Below are positions 53,012 through 61,459 of a stretch of DNA of 64,000 nucleotides, in pieces. The position numbers and the translations under genes were made by a program. Source of the stretch: Virgibacillus doumboii (lineage in GTDB: Bacteria; Bacillota; Bacilli; Bacillales; Amphibacillaceae); assembly GCF_902806455.1 (NCBI RefSeq), contig NZ_CADCWQ010000001.1, positions 2,480,001 to 2,544,000 of the forward strand, written 5' to 3'. Under the pieces are notes generated by a model, which saw nothing but the letters and a program-made list of their open reading frames with translations, made no database searches and had not been told where the DNA came from. Numbering within the stretch: position 1 is the stretch's first letter; each line of letters starts with the position of its first letter.

Positions 53012-53512
53012 ATGAACGCTTTTATGACGAACGGAACCTTTGATTTTTTGAAAAAATTAGAGGATAAACACCCGAAAATCGACTTCTTCTACATGAACGG
53101 AGAATCGAGCACCTTAGTTTACTACGAGGCAGACAATAAAAAGAGCGTTTTCTCATCCGGGCGTGCATATGCGTCCGTCATCGAAACTGGACAGATGCAA
53201 AAGAGCGGATTTGTAGTTATGAATAACATTTCTGTTACGGAAGACGGTACAGAAACTTTCGAGGAACGATTCAAACTGCGCCAGCAGAATGTGGATTCCA
53301 TGCCGGGCTTTCAGGCATTCCGTTTACTCAGGCCAAAGAGTGGCAACACATATGTCGTCCTGACACAATGGGCAACAGAAACTGACTTTGAAAACTGGAA
53401 AAACTCGGACCAATTTAAGAAAGCACATAAAGATGGCGGTACAAAGCCACCAGCATACTTCGCTGACAGACCTTTTATAACAACCTATCGAATGATTAAT
53501 ATGGATGAGTAA
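53012..53512 (+). CDS. hmoB: heme-degrading monooxygenase HmoB
   Basis: A 166-residue protein with a C-terminal antibiotic-biosynthesis-monooxygenase (ABM) domain: GFVVMNNISVTEDGTETFEE, MPGFQAFRLLRPKSGNTYVV, WATETDFENWKNSDQFKKAH. This is the HmoB (YhgC) form, larger than IsdG-type enzymes because of an N-terminal half. It cleaves heme to release iron. AGAGAGGGG precedes the ATG. Its place next to pbpF and hemEHY is as in B. subtilis. No Fur box was seen upstream. Confidence 0.93.
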   Translation: MNAFMTNGTFDFLKKLEDKHPKIDFFYMNGESSTLVYYEADNKKSVFSSGRAYASVIETGQMQKSGFVVMNNISVTEDGTETFEERFKLRQQNVDSMPGFQAFRLLRPKSGNTYVVLTQWATETDFENWKNSDQFKKAHKDGGTKPPAYFADRPFITTYRMINMDE

Positions 53513-53546
53513 GTAAAAACTGTGTGCTTTATACAATTGTACATTC

Positions 53547-53735
53547 GCCGGACATATTTTCCGTTATTTTCAAAAATAACCCCGAATTCAGTGTTTATCC
53601 GGACATATATTCCGCTATTCGCCAAAAATCACAGTGAATCACTCAGTTATTGATGCAATAAAGGAAAATATGTCTGCGAACATCTTAAAAACACTGCTTT
53701 TGTCACTAATAAAAGAATAAATGTCCGCTTAAATA
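53547..53735. repeat. two direct plus two inverted repeat units
   Basis: CCGGACATATTTTCCGTTAT and CCGGACATATATTCCGCTAT (about 53 bp apart) are followed by inverted units AAGGAAAATATGTCTGCG and AAAGAATAAATGTCCGC. Each direct unit continues into CAGTGTTT or CAGTTATT, mirrored in the inverted ones (AAACACTGC). The whole could fold as a long hairpin. No gene is present. Confidence 0.75.
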
Positions 53736-53768
53736 ACCAAGGTGCTTACTTCGCTTTATCTGTGAGCA

Positions 53769-53806
53769 GAAAAAAGCTAGCTTAAGGCAAATTCCTCAGC
53801 TAGCTT
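53769..53806 (-). terminator. intrinsic terminator after the thioredoxin-like gene
   Basis: On the minus strand AAGCTAGCT pairs with AGCTAGCTT, followed by TTTTTCTG. The stem begins inside the last two codons and stop codon of the gene. Confidence 0.85.
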
Positions 53807-54299
53807 CATTTTTTGAATCATCTGTTACTACATACTCATTGAAAAAGGCTCTGTATAAATCTTCCGCCTGTGCACCATTTACACGGTCAACTTCTTTACC
53901 ATTTTCATAATAAACAAGCGTTGGTGTACTTTCGATTCCAAACTGACCCCATGCATCCTGAAATTCGAGAAGGTTCAGTTTTTTCATATCCACACCCATA
54001 TCCTCAGCTAATGGAGCGAGTACCGGTGTTGTCCGCTGGCAGTGCGGGCAAGTTGGACTGTAGAAATATACGACCATATTTTCCCCATTATCCAGCTGAG
54101 TTTGCAGCTCATCAGGCAGAATCTGGTTATCGTATAATGGATCATCCAGCTGATCGATTGTTGCCTGATGCAGATCATCTTTTCCATATGGATTTTCATT
54201 ATCACCGATTGCCTGTTGGTTTTTATAATCTATTACAAAGTAAAGTGCTATAAACAGTACAACAATTGAAGCTAAAATAATCAGCATTTTCTTTTGCAT
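53796..54299 (-). CDS. membrane-anchored thioredoxin-like thiol-disulfide protein
   Basis: A 167-residue extracytoplasmic protein: one N-terminal anchor (MLIILASIVVLFIALYFVID), a linker, then a thioredoxin domain with the active site YSPTCPHCQRT and the cis-proline in IESTPTLVYY. It starts 3 nt after a DsbB/BdbC-type gene, so it is its probable redox partner, acting in disulfide formation in exported proteins. It is closer to thioredoxin than to DsbA, since the large helical insertion is missing. Confidence 0.85.
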   Translation of the reverse strand: MQKKMLIILASIVVLFIALYFVIDYKNQQAIGDNENPYGKDDLHQATIDQLDDPLYDNQILPDELQTQLDNGENMVVYFYSPTCPHCQRTTPVLAPLAEDMGVDMKKLNLLEFQDAWGQFGIESTPTLVYYENGKEVDRVNGAQAEDLYRAFFNEYVVTDDSKNEAS

Positions 54300-54302
54300 G
54301 GT

Positions 54303-54731
54303 TTAATTCCTCCCATGTTTTTTCATTACAATAATATGCAGAACAAAAATAACGATAAATGCTACCCCTGCAAGGAATGGAATGGTAATAAACCCGAAAT
54401 AGTTTATGTACTGGGTATTACACGGAACCACTCCGCACGAACCACCAGCTTCATGAAAAGCAGGCAGCTTTTGCACCAAATAATGATAAAGCGAAACAAA
54501 CATGCCAATTCCGCTCAAAATCAAACCTGGTAATGCGACAGATATATCCTTTTTGAACGCTGCAACACCATATATAACAACCAGCGGGTACATTAGAATT
54601 CGTTGTATCCAGCATAATTCACATGGTATATAACCCATCACTTCTGAAAAGAACAAGCTTCCCAATAAAGCAACCAGTGACTGAGTCCATATGATCATCA
54701 GTAATGATTCATTTGATTTTGTATTTCCCAT
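54303..54731 (-). CDS. bdbC: DsbB/BdbC-type disulfide oxidoreductase
   Basis: A 142-residue protein with four helices that transfers electrons from the thiol partner to quinone. The first cysteine pair is CELC (in YIPCELCWIQRILMYPL), with the conserved QR, and the second pair is GGSCGVVPCN. All match the DsbB family (bacillar BdbC). Coupled to the thioredoxin-like gene downstream. BdbC is needed for competence in B. subtilis; comK is in the same window but not linked. Confidence 0.88.
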   Translation of the reverse strand: MGNTKSNESLLMIIWTQSLVALLGSLFFSEVMGYIPCELCWIQRILMYPLVVIYGVAAFKKDISVALPGLILSGIGMFVSLYHYLVQKLPAFHEAGGSCGVVPCNTQYINYFGFITIPFLAGVAFIVIFVLHIIVMKKHGRN

Positions 54732-54812
54732 GTCACTGTACCCTCCATTTATTATACTTTTGCATTATACAAGACATGTTGTTTCAAAATCAATCAATTG
54801 GTTTGGAAAAAA

Positions 54813-55451
54813 CTAATCATCATTGGAAAGTAAGTCATTTTTGTGAACATAAACTGCTGCCTGGGTACGGTCATGCAAATCCAATTTTGAAAGTATGCTG
54901 CTGACGTGCGTCTTCACCGTTTTTATGCCGATAAACAGCTTGTCGCCAATTTCCTGATTGGTTAATCCTTCGCCAATACATAATAGAACTTCAAGCTCGC
55001 GTTCTGTTAGCTCTTCATGTGCCTTCTTTTTCTCCGACCGAAAACTTGTCATCATTTTGCTGGCGACTTTTGGTTCAATTACGTTTTCTCCGGCAGCTGC
55101 CTTTTTGACTGCATCGGCAATTTCAGAAGCTGAGGATGTTTTTAACATATAACTGAAAGCACCTGCCTCCAAAGCAGGGAATACCTGTTTATCATCATAA
55201 TAGCTTGTCAGAATGATAATTTTGCAGGCAGGAAATTCATTCATCACAGTCTCGGTTGCTTCAATTCCTGTGCCATCTTCCATAATCAGATCCATTAAAA
55301 CAACATCAGGCCGTCTTTGTAAAATAACTTCTGCCCCCTGATTTCCACTGGATGCTTCACCAACCACCTCGATTTCATCTTCTGTCTGCAGGTATGCTAC
55401 AATACCTTTTCGTACGACTTCATGATCATCAACAACAACTACACGGATCAT
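54813..55451 (-). CDS. liaR: LiaR/VraR-type response regulator
   Basis: A 212-residue NarL/FixJ-type regulator. The receiver domain has VVDDHE, phosphoacceptor Asp in VVLMDLIMEDG (about 54) and KT in YMLKTSS; the LuxR-type HTH is ELTERELEVLLCIGEGLTNQ. It would activate cell-envelope stress genes when phosphorylated by LiaS. Last gene of MFS-liaF-liaS-liaR; 17 nt after liaS. The usual target genes liaIH are not in the window. Confidence 0.92.
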   Translation of the reverse strand: MIRVVVVDDHEVVRKGIVAYLQTEDEIEVVGEASSGNQGAEVILQRRPDVVLMDLIMEDGTGIEATETVMNEFPACKIIILTSYYDDKQVFPALEAGAFSYMLKTSSASEIADAVKKAAAGENVIEPKVASKMMTSFRSEKKKAHEELTERELEVLLCIGEGLTNQEIGDKLFIGIKTVKTHVSSILSKLDLHDRTQAAVYVHKNDLLSNDD

Positions 55452-55468
55452 ATCGGCTCCCCCTTTTT

Positions 55469-56509
55469 TTAACAGGGAATACGTATATCAATATACGTTC
55501 CCTCTCCTTCGCTGGAACGGATGGCAAACGTTCCGCCAAGTTCTTCGCTTCGTTCCTTCATTGTTTTTAAACCATATGAAGTTTTGCGGTTTGTATCTTC
55601 ATCCATATTAAACCCTTTTCCATTATCACTGATATGCAAAAATAGTTCCCTGGACCGGATAAAAACCTCAAGCTTTACTTTCGTTGCCGCCGAATGTCTT
55701 AATGTATTTGATAATGACTCTTGTATAATCCGAAAAACATGTTCCTCGGTTGTTTCGGATAATTCAATAGCCTCATCAATAGTTACCGCAAAATCCATCG
55801 ACGTTTTTTGCTCCAGTTCATTGACCAGCTTTTTCACCCCAATCGGTAATGGTTCCCCTGACAAATGAATTGGCCGTAAGTGAAGCAGCAATGCCCGCAT
55901 TTCTGTCTGCGCTTTTAAAGCAGTATCGGCTACATCCTGCACTTGTGTTTTTGCGACATCGGGGTTTTTATCAAGTTGTTTTACTGCTGCTTCTGACATC
56001 ATGGTTAATGCAAACAACTGCTGACTTACAGCATCGTGGAGGTCTCTTGCAAGTCGCTGGCGTTCTTCCATCGCCGCAGCTTTATGGGCGGATTTAGCGA
56101 AATCTGCTTTCTCATCAGCCATTCGCTGCAATGATTTCACCTGATTATCAAGTTTTTTTCCAAGTTCATTCATTTCATTACTGATTCTGGTAATCTCGTC
56201 CCGTTCATTAAAGTAAAGACGGGAATCATAGTTTCCATTTGCGAATTGGGTAATCTGCACCGATAAATAATCCAGGCGCTCCTTCAGGTCACCACTTGAT
56301 TTGAAGCCTGCATAAATAGATATGATTAAACCAAGAAAAACATACAAACTTACAATAACAAAGATACTTAATGCAGATAACCATTCCGGTCCAGCCAGAA
56401 CATAGATGGATAGCAGGACGGATAAAAGAATGACCGTTGTTAAAAACAATGCATAAAAGTGGGAACGAATATACATGTAGCGAATACTGTTTAATTTTTT
56501 CATCATCAT
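55469..56509 (-). CDS. liaS: LiaS/VraS-type sensor histidine kinase
   Basis: A 346-residue intramembrane-sensing kinase: two close helices at the N-terminus with little extracellular loop, a HAMP-like segment, a HisKA_3 domain with the phosphorylated His in QRLARDLHDAVSQQLFAL (about 158), and an ATPase domain with ISDNGKGFN and GYGLKTMKERSEELGG. Typical of LiaS, which detects cell-wall antibiotics with LiaF. 13 nt after liaF. Confidence 0.93.
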   Translation of the reverse strand: MMMKKLNSIRYMYIRSHFYALFLTTVILLSVLLSIYVLAGPEWLSALSIFVIVSLYVFLGLIISIYAGFKSSGDLKERLDYLSVQITQFANGNYDSRLYFNERDEITRISNEMNELGKKLDNQVKSLQRMADEKADFAKSAHKAAAMEERQRLARDLHDAVSQQLFALTMMSEAAVKQLDKNPDVAKTQVQDVADTALKAQTEMRALLLHLRPIHLSGEPLPIGVKKLVNELEQKTSMDFAVTIDEAIELSETTEEHVFRIIQESLSNTLRHSAATKVKLEVFIRSRELFLHISDNGKGFNMDEDTNRKTSYGLKTMKERSEELGGTFAIRSSEGEGTYIDIRIPC

Positions 56510-56522
56510 TCGTTTCCCCCTC

Positions 56523-57269
56523 TTAAACCTTTACTACCCTGACTGAACCAGCCTTCAGATCAATAAATAAATCCAGCTTTCGGACTGCAGAATCATAATC
56601 CGGTGTTTCATGGGACAGTGATCGCTGGACCCCTTCTGCTTTCTGGCCAACCACGTCAATCTCCCCTGCTTTTACATATGCCTCTACCCGGAATTCGATA
56701 TTCTCTGGAATAAGAATATGAACATCTCCGGCCAATGATTTGATAGCTATCGGTATTTCTTTTTCCGGAATAAATGCTTTGGAGAAATCGAGATAAAAAT
56801 CACCGGCCAGGCTTTTCAGGTTCATCGGTTCAACCTTCCAGTTTGGTTGATTATATTCATAGTCACCTGCAAGGGAAAAAGAAGAATCATTTTTCATCTT
56901 ATTTTTTTTACCCTTACTGATATGGATTCTCTTTCTGCTGCTGCCAATAAACAAAAATCCAAAATAAATAATCAGCAATGGCCACAGTTTATATACATCT
57001 TTAAAATAAAATGTAATCACGTAAAACCGGTCAAGCATCAAAAGTGAACCGAAAATAAAGAAGAATGACCCAAAGAGCCAACTGCCGCCTTTATACCGCA
57101 TTCGGTCAATCATCCACTTCATACCGAACAGGATGAAAATTATCGGATAAATATATAGCCACGCATTTTCTACATCCATATCAATAATCTCCAGGTTAGC
57201 CAGGATTAATGTCCCGCCAACCAAAATAAGCAATAATGCCAGCAGATTACGAAAAAAACCTTTTCCCAT
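56523..57269 (-). CDS. liaF: LiaF, inhibitor of LiaRS
   Basis: A 248-residue membrane protein with four N-terminal helices and the C-terminal cell-wall-active antibiotics response domain (MNLKSLAGDFYLDFSKAFIP, ...IAIKSLAGDVHILIPENIEFRVEAYVKAGEI). LiaF holds LiaS inactive without stress. ATG at 57269 has GAGGTG 6 nt upstream; it begins 10 nt after the stop of an MFS gene, so the transporter is in the same transcription unit. Confidence 0.92.
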   Translation of the reverse strand: MGKGFFRNLLALLLILVGGTLILANLEIIDMDVENAWLYIYPIIFILFGMKWMIDRMRYKGGSWLFGSFFFIFGSLLMLDRFYVITFYFKDVYKLWPLLIIYFGFLFIGSSRKRIHISKGKKNKMKNDSSFSLAGDYEYNQPNWKVEPMNLKSLAGDFYLDFSKAFIPEKEIPIAIKSLAGDVHILIPENIEFRVEAYVKAGEIDVVGQKAEGVQRSLSHETPDYDSAVRKLDLFIDLKAGSVRVVKV

Positions 57270-57279
57270 CCTTATCACC

Positions 57280-58524
57280 TCATTCCTTTGCCTGATACCG
57301 CAAAATGGTTTTATTTTTTAAACTGTATACTCCGATTAAAGCGATGACAATTCCACTTATCGTTATGATCGTCTGTATCCCCACATTTGCAGCGATCAAA
57401 ATGGATGTTACCACATAGGATACCGGAATTAATCCCGTTGAAGCTGTTACCAGAAAACTCATCATCCGCCCAATCATCTTTTTATCCGTCGTTTGCTGAA
57501 GCATCGTAAACAATGGAATATTGATTAGCTGGGTAAGAAAGGCCATTGCCATAACGGTTCCAACTGTTATATACAGATAAGTCGAAATACCTGTGATTGT
57601 ATAAAGAACACCTAATATAATGAGACTTACAACCAGGGCCAGACCCGGCTTTTTTAACTTTTTCGCTGCCAGGTAAATCGCCCCGATCAGTGCACCGATT
57701 CCCATCGATGTCTGAACCATCGCAAGACTTACAGCACTTCCTTCAAAGACATCTTTTACAATGATTGGCATCCCAATCGAAAAAGGGCCTGAGAAGAAAA
57801 AGTTAATAAATAACGCAACGACCACGATCGAAATAACAAGGTTGTTTTTACGTGCATATTGAAATCCTTCAACAAGATCCTGCATTGGAGTTGCTTTTTC
57901 CATCTCACTGTCGTTCTTTGGCAATTTTATAAATATAACAGCAAGTGCGGACAGAAGCAGCATGCCACAGGCAATTGTGAAAACACCTTCAAACCCTAAT
58001 ACCGCTATCATCGTTCCACCAAGTGCCGGTCCTAAAATCGGACTTATTTGCATAGTCATTTGAATAAATGAGTTGCCACGCTGAAGCTGATCATCCTCCA
58101 ATATCGCCGGCGTCATTGAATTCAGTGCAGGATAGCTGAATGCGTCAGAAATCCCAAACAATGCAGCAAGTGCAATTAAATGATAGGCGGTTACTGAATC
58201 TGTCCAAACGAGGGCAATCAATGCCAGAATTAAAATTGCCCGGGTCATATCGGATATAAACAAAATTGTCCGTTTATTAATCCGGTCAGCAACTAAGCCC
58301 CCAACGACAAGTAACAATAATCTCGGGATCGATGCCGCAAAAAACAGCATCCCGAAGAAAAAGCGATTATCACTCAGCGATAACATTAACCACTCCGCAC
58401 CTATCAGATAGACGTAGTAGCCTGGAGATGAAAACATCGCTGCGATGAATAAAAAGATAAAATTGCGATTTTTAAACACTGGAACTTTTTCTTTCCCGGC
58501 CTGATTTTGTATTGCTGCATCCAT
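57280..58524 (-). CDS. MFS transporter (macrolide-efflux-like) heading the lia operon
   Basis: A 414-residue major facilitator with 12 helices; VADRINKRTILFISDMTRAI is the loop 2-3 motif A and FIQMTMQISPILGPALGGTM the motif C region of the MFS_3 (MefA-like, DHA3) drug-efflux group. Substrate unknown. It is directly upstream of liaF, an arrangement that hints at export of a cell-wall antimicrobial or lipid; this is inference. Confidence 0.87.
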   Translation of the reverse strand: MDAAIQNQAGKEKVPVFKNRNFIFLFIAAMFSSPGYYVYLIGAEWLMLSLSDNRFFFGMLFFAASIPRLLLLVVGGLVADRINKRTILFISDMTRAILILALIALVWTDSVTAYHLIALAALFGISDAFSYPALNSMTPAILEDDQLQRGNSFIQMTMQISPILGPALGGTMIAVLGFEGVFTIACGMLLLSALAVIFIKLPKNDSEMEKATPMQDLVEGFQYARKNNLVISIVVVALFINFFFSGPFSIGMPIIVKDVFEGSAVSLAMVQTSMGIGALIGAIYLAAKKLKKPGLALVVSLIILGVLYTITGISTYLYITVGTVMAMAFLTQLINIPLFTMLQQTTDKKMIGRMMSFLVTASTGLIPVSYVVTSILIAANVGIQTIITISGIVIALIGVYSLKNKTILRYQAKE

Positions 58525-58607
58525 TTCGAACGCTCCCTCCGATTTAACTTACGTTTATTATACTTTCCGTCAAATCAAAGGGTAACGACCCACAGGATGT
58601 TTTTGTC

Positions 58608-59261
58608 TCAGCCCTGAGACCGAGATTCCATCCGAAACTTCCGCATATATTCATAAAAATAAATCAGGCATACTAAAAAGATAAATCCAAAGATAAATCC
58701 GGCAAGCACGTCTGTTAAATAATGCACGTTGATTATATATCTGCTGATACCAATCAGGAAAATAAGCATTGCAAACAGGAACTGAACTGCGACAGTCGCT
58801 TTATCAGATTTGATTTTTTTAGTTAAAAAGTAAGAAAGCAATCCGTAACAGACCATTGAAACCATGGCATGTCCTGACGGGAAACTGTACCCTTCAGCAT
58901 TGGCTGCCAGGAAAATACTCGGGCGCTCCCGCTCGACAAGTTCTTTAATGAGTATATTTAACCCATGACTCGCCAATGTGCCAAGACCAAATACGAAGCC
59001 TGGCAACCAGTCACGAAATACCCACCATAAAATAAGAGCTAAAACGATTGTGAATGGTACCAGGAATGTATCTGAACCCAATTCCGTTGTCCAGCGAAAG
59101 AACGTATATACATTGGAGTTATCCAGCTTTTCGACAAGCTCACGTGTCCAGCGGTCTATGTAAACAACTTGTCCGGCTGCAATCCGCACTATCCAAATAC
59201 CTATTATTATCATTACAAGGGCCAATGAAAAAAGAATTGTATTGTTTCGCCTATTCCGCAC
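58608..59261 (-). CDS. PAP2-type membrane phosphatase
   Basis: A 217-residue enzyme with six helices and the three acid-phosphatase motifs: KELVERERPS, YSFPSGHAM and SRYIINVHYLTDVLAG. Likely removes phosphate from undecaprenyl diphosphate or phosphatidylglycerophosphate at the outer membrane face. GTG start with AGGAGG 8 nt upstream. Separate from the lia unit by 83 bp. Confidence 0.9.
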   Translation of the reverse strand: MRNRRNNTILFSLALVMIIIGIWIVRIAAGQVVYIDRWTRELVEKLDNSNVYTFFRWTTELGSDTFLVPFTIVLALILWWVFRDWLPGFVFGLGTLASHGLNILIKELVERERPSIFLAANAEGYSFPSGHAMVSMVCYGLLSYFLTKKIKSDKATVAVQFLFAMLIFLIGISRYIINVHYLTDVLAGFIFGFIFLVCLIYFYEYMRKFRMESRSQG

Positions 59262-59367
59262 GTGAAATACCTCCTCATTCCATAATACCTTATTTAACGT
59301 TTTAAAAAAACGGAGCAGGGAAAAGTATTTATATACTTATTATATAAGTGAAAGGTTGGGATATAGT

Positions 59368-59802
59368 ATGGATCAAAATTTACAAAAACTAATTGAAGGA
59401 TTAAACGAAGACCTTGCCAATGAATATGGAGCAGCGATTCAATATACGTACAGTGCTTCGGTAGTTTCCGGCTTATATCGTTCGGCATTGAAGCCATTTT
59501 TTGAAGCAGAAGTCAATGATGAGATGGGTCATGCCCTGTACCTGTCGGAAAAAATTAAGATACTGGGCGGTACACCAACAACAAAATCGGCAGATATACC
59601 ACAGCCGACAGAGGTGAAGGACATACTGGAAGCTACACTTCAGTCAGAAAAGGACACAATCGAACGGTATGAGAAACGCAAAAAACAAGCTGACGAACTC
59701 GGATACACGGAACTCGTTGTTAAATTGGAAGACATGATTGCCGATGAAACACATCATAAGGAAGAAGTGGAACGGTTATTGGAAGATCCGCGGATTTCAT
59801 GA
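59368..59802 (+). CDS. ferritin-like diiron protein
   Basis: A 144-residue four-helix protein. Carboxylate/histidine ligands are seen in LANEYGAAIQYTY, EAEVNDEMGHALYL (ExxxxExxH) and MIADETHHKEEVERL (ExxH), as in the bacterioferritin/rubrerythrin-like group. Probably stores iron or protects from peroxide; the exact subfamily is unclear. ATG at 59368 with AAAGG upstream. Not linked to other iron genes. Confidence 0.82.
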   Translation: MDQNLQKLIEGLNEDLANEYGAAIQYTYSASVVSGLYRSALKPFFEAEVNDEMGHALYLSEKIKILGGTPTTKSADIPQPTEVKDILEATLQSEKDTIERYEKRKKQADELGYTELVVKLEDMIADETHHKEEVERLLEDPRIS

Positions 59803-59809
59803 TTTGACA

Positions 59810-59845
59810 GGGATTGCTGCTGGGTGCGGCAATCCTTCTTAATTG
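59810..59845 (+). terminator. intrinsic terminator of the ferritin-like gene
   Basis: GGATTGC pairs with GCAATCC, followed by TTCTTAATT. Confidence 0.7.
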
Positions 59846-59860
59846 GTAGTGCCACAGGAT

Positions 59861-59980
59861 TCTTCTGCCGATAGTTTTCCTCTTCTGCTGATGTTCCGGC
59901 TGTTCTGCCGATGTTCTGCCTCTTCTGCCGATGTTTTGGCTGTTCTGCCGATAATTCACCTCTTCTGCCGATAGCCGGTG
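59861..59980. repeat. 20-bp tandem repeat, six units
   Basis: Six units on an exact 20-bp period starting TCTTCTGCCGAT or TGTTCTGCCGAT, alternating so that a 40-bp super-unit is visible. The core TTCT..C.GATA matches the 13041-13340 array, though the flanking bases differ. Confidence 0.9.
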
Positions 59981-60054
59981 GTGTTTCCCCAATTACACAC
60001 AGTTCTCTCAAAAATGTTATAATAGTTAGAAAACAATCAGAGGAGGACGGTACT

Positions 60055-61227
60055 TTGCTAAAAGAGGTACATAAAATGCTTGATTCACTTTATCCAGAGA
60101 TGGTTGAAATCCGACGTTACCTGCACCAGTATCCGGAGCTTTCTTTTCAGGAAACGAAAACTGCACAATATATTGCTGATTTTTATAAAGAATTGGGAAT
60201 TCCTTACCAGACGAAAGTTGGCGGCAACGGTGTTATTGCTACATTAAAAGGCGGGAAGCCAGGTAAAACTGTTGCACTTAGAGCGGATTTTGACGCGTTA
60301 CCAATCCAGGATGAAAAAGATGTTCCCTATAAATCAAAAGTCGATGGAGTCATGCATGCATGCGGCCATGACGGACATACAGCGCAACTGCTTATGCTCG
60401 CCAAAACAATGAAAGAGTTTCAGACAGAGCTTTTCGGCACAATTGTTTTCCTGCACCAGCATGCTGAAGAGTATGCACCAGGCGGGGCAAAACCAATTGT
60501 AGAATCCGGAGCGCTTGACCATGTTGATGCTATTTTTGGAACACATCTCTGGGCAACTACTCCATTCGGCGTTCTGCAGACATCCAAAGACGTATTTATG
60601 GCTGGAGCGGATCGATTCGAGATTACCATTCAGGGTCAGGGTGGTCACGGAGCATATCCGCATGAAACAAAAGACGCCATTGTTATCGGTTCCCAGGTCA
60701 TTTCCGATCTCCAGCAGATTGTCAGCAGACGGCTTGACCCGCTGGAAACGGCAGTGCTCACCATCGGCAAATTTGAAGCTGGTACAGCATTCAATGTTAT
60801 TGCTGACAAAGCCACCCTTGTTGGTACCGTTCGTTATCTAAACACCGATATCCAGGAAAAAATCATCGATGAAATGGAAAAGATCATCAAAGGCGTTTGT
60901 ACAGCAAACGATGCCACCTATGACTTCAACTATGAAAAAGGTTATCCACCTTTGGTAAATCATGCCGGCGATGCAGAACTTGTTCTTGAAGCAGGCGAAA
61001 AAATCGATGAAGTTCATACCGCTGAAGAAGTAGTACCGGTGATGGGCGGCGAGGACTTTGCCTACTACACCATCGCCAAACCAGGGGCATACTTCTTTAC
61101 CGGCGCAGCAAAAGAAGGTCATATTTACCCGCACCATCATCCGAAATTTGATATCGATGAACGTGCCCTGCCAGTTGCAGCCAAGACTTTAATCCAGGCT
61201 TATTTCGATTATCAGGAAAAAAATTAA
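60055..61227 (+). CDS. M20 family amidohydrolase (YhaA-like)
   Basis: A 390-residue metallo-amidohydrolase of the N-acyl-amino-acid/IAA-amino-acid hydrolase group. Metal ligands: HACGHDGHTA (near 100), LHQHAEEYAPGG, and the C-terminal HHHPKFDIDE; the dimerisation lid has HGAYPHETKDA. Likely removes acyl groups from amino acids. A TTG start at 60055 follows AGAGGAGG; the longer frame runs into the repeat array. In B. subtilis yhaA lies by ecsC/ecsB; ecsB is 1.6 kb away here. Confidence 0.88.
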   Translation: MLKEVHKMLDSLYPEMVEIRRYLHQYPELSFQETKTAQYIADFYKELGIPYQTKVGGNGVIATLKGGKPGKTVALRADFDALPIQDEKDVPYKSKVDGVMHACGHDGHTAQLLMLAKTMKEFQTELFGTIVFLHQHAEEYAPGGAKPIVESGALDHVDAIFGTHLWATTPFGVLQTSKDVFMAGADRFEITIQGQGGHGAYPHETKDAIVIGSQVISDLQQIVSRRLDPLETAVLTIGKFEAGTAFNVIADKATLVGTVRYLNTDIQEKIIDEMEKIIKGVCTANDATYDFNYEKGYPPLVNHAGDAELVLEAGEKIDEVHTAEEVVPVMGGEDFAYYTIAKPGAYFFTGAAKEGHIYPHHHPKFDIDERALPVAAKTLIQAYFDYQEKN

Positions 61228-61283
61228 TTCGTATCGTAATCCACACGATTTTCAAACTGGATTTACAGTATAATTCACATTAA

Positions 61284-61315
61284 AAGGGCTGGAGAAAGAA
61301 AATCTCTAAGCCCTT
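61284..61315 (+). terminator. terminator-like hairpin after the amidohydrolase
   Basis: AAGGGCT and AGCCCTT with an inner GGAGA/TCTC pair form a stem 57 nt after the stop; only a weak T/A tail follows. The rest of 61228-61459 shows no gene. Confidence 0.5.
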
Positions 61316-61459
61316 AATTACTTCAATTAATACCCAATTTATGTACAAATAACCGTACTTTAAAATTGCCAATTAAGAAAAATCGCGAACTGCACACTGA
61401 ATCAAGTTACCGAGGGAATGACTTAAATGAATAATCAAATACTCGTCAATTTTGAAAAA

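Noticed and set aside
59720..60011. Two minus-strand open frames giving QNIGR / SAEQ repeats
   Set aside because: They are translations of the 20-bp array; the period is not a multiple of three and no start signals exist.
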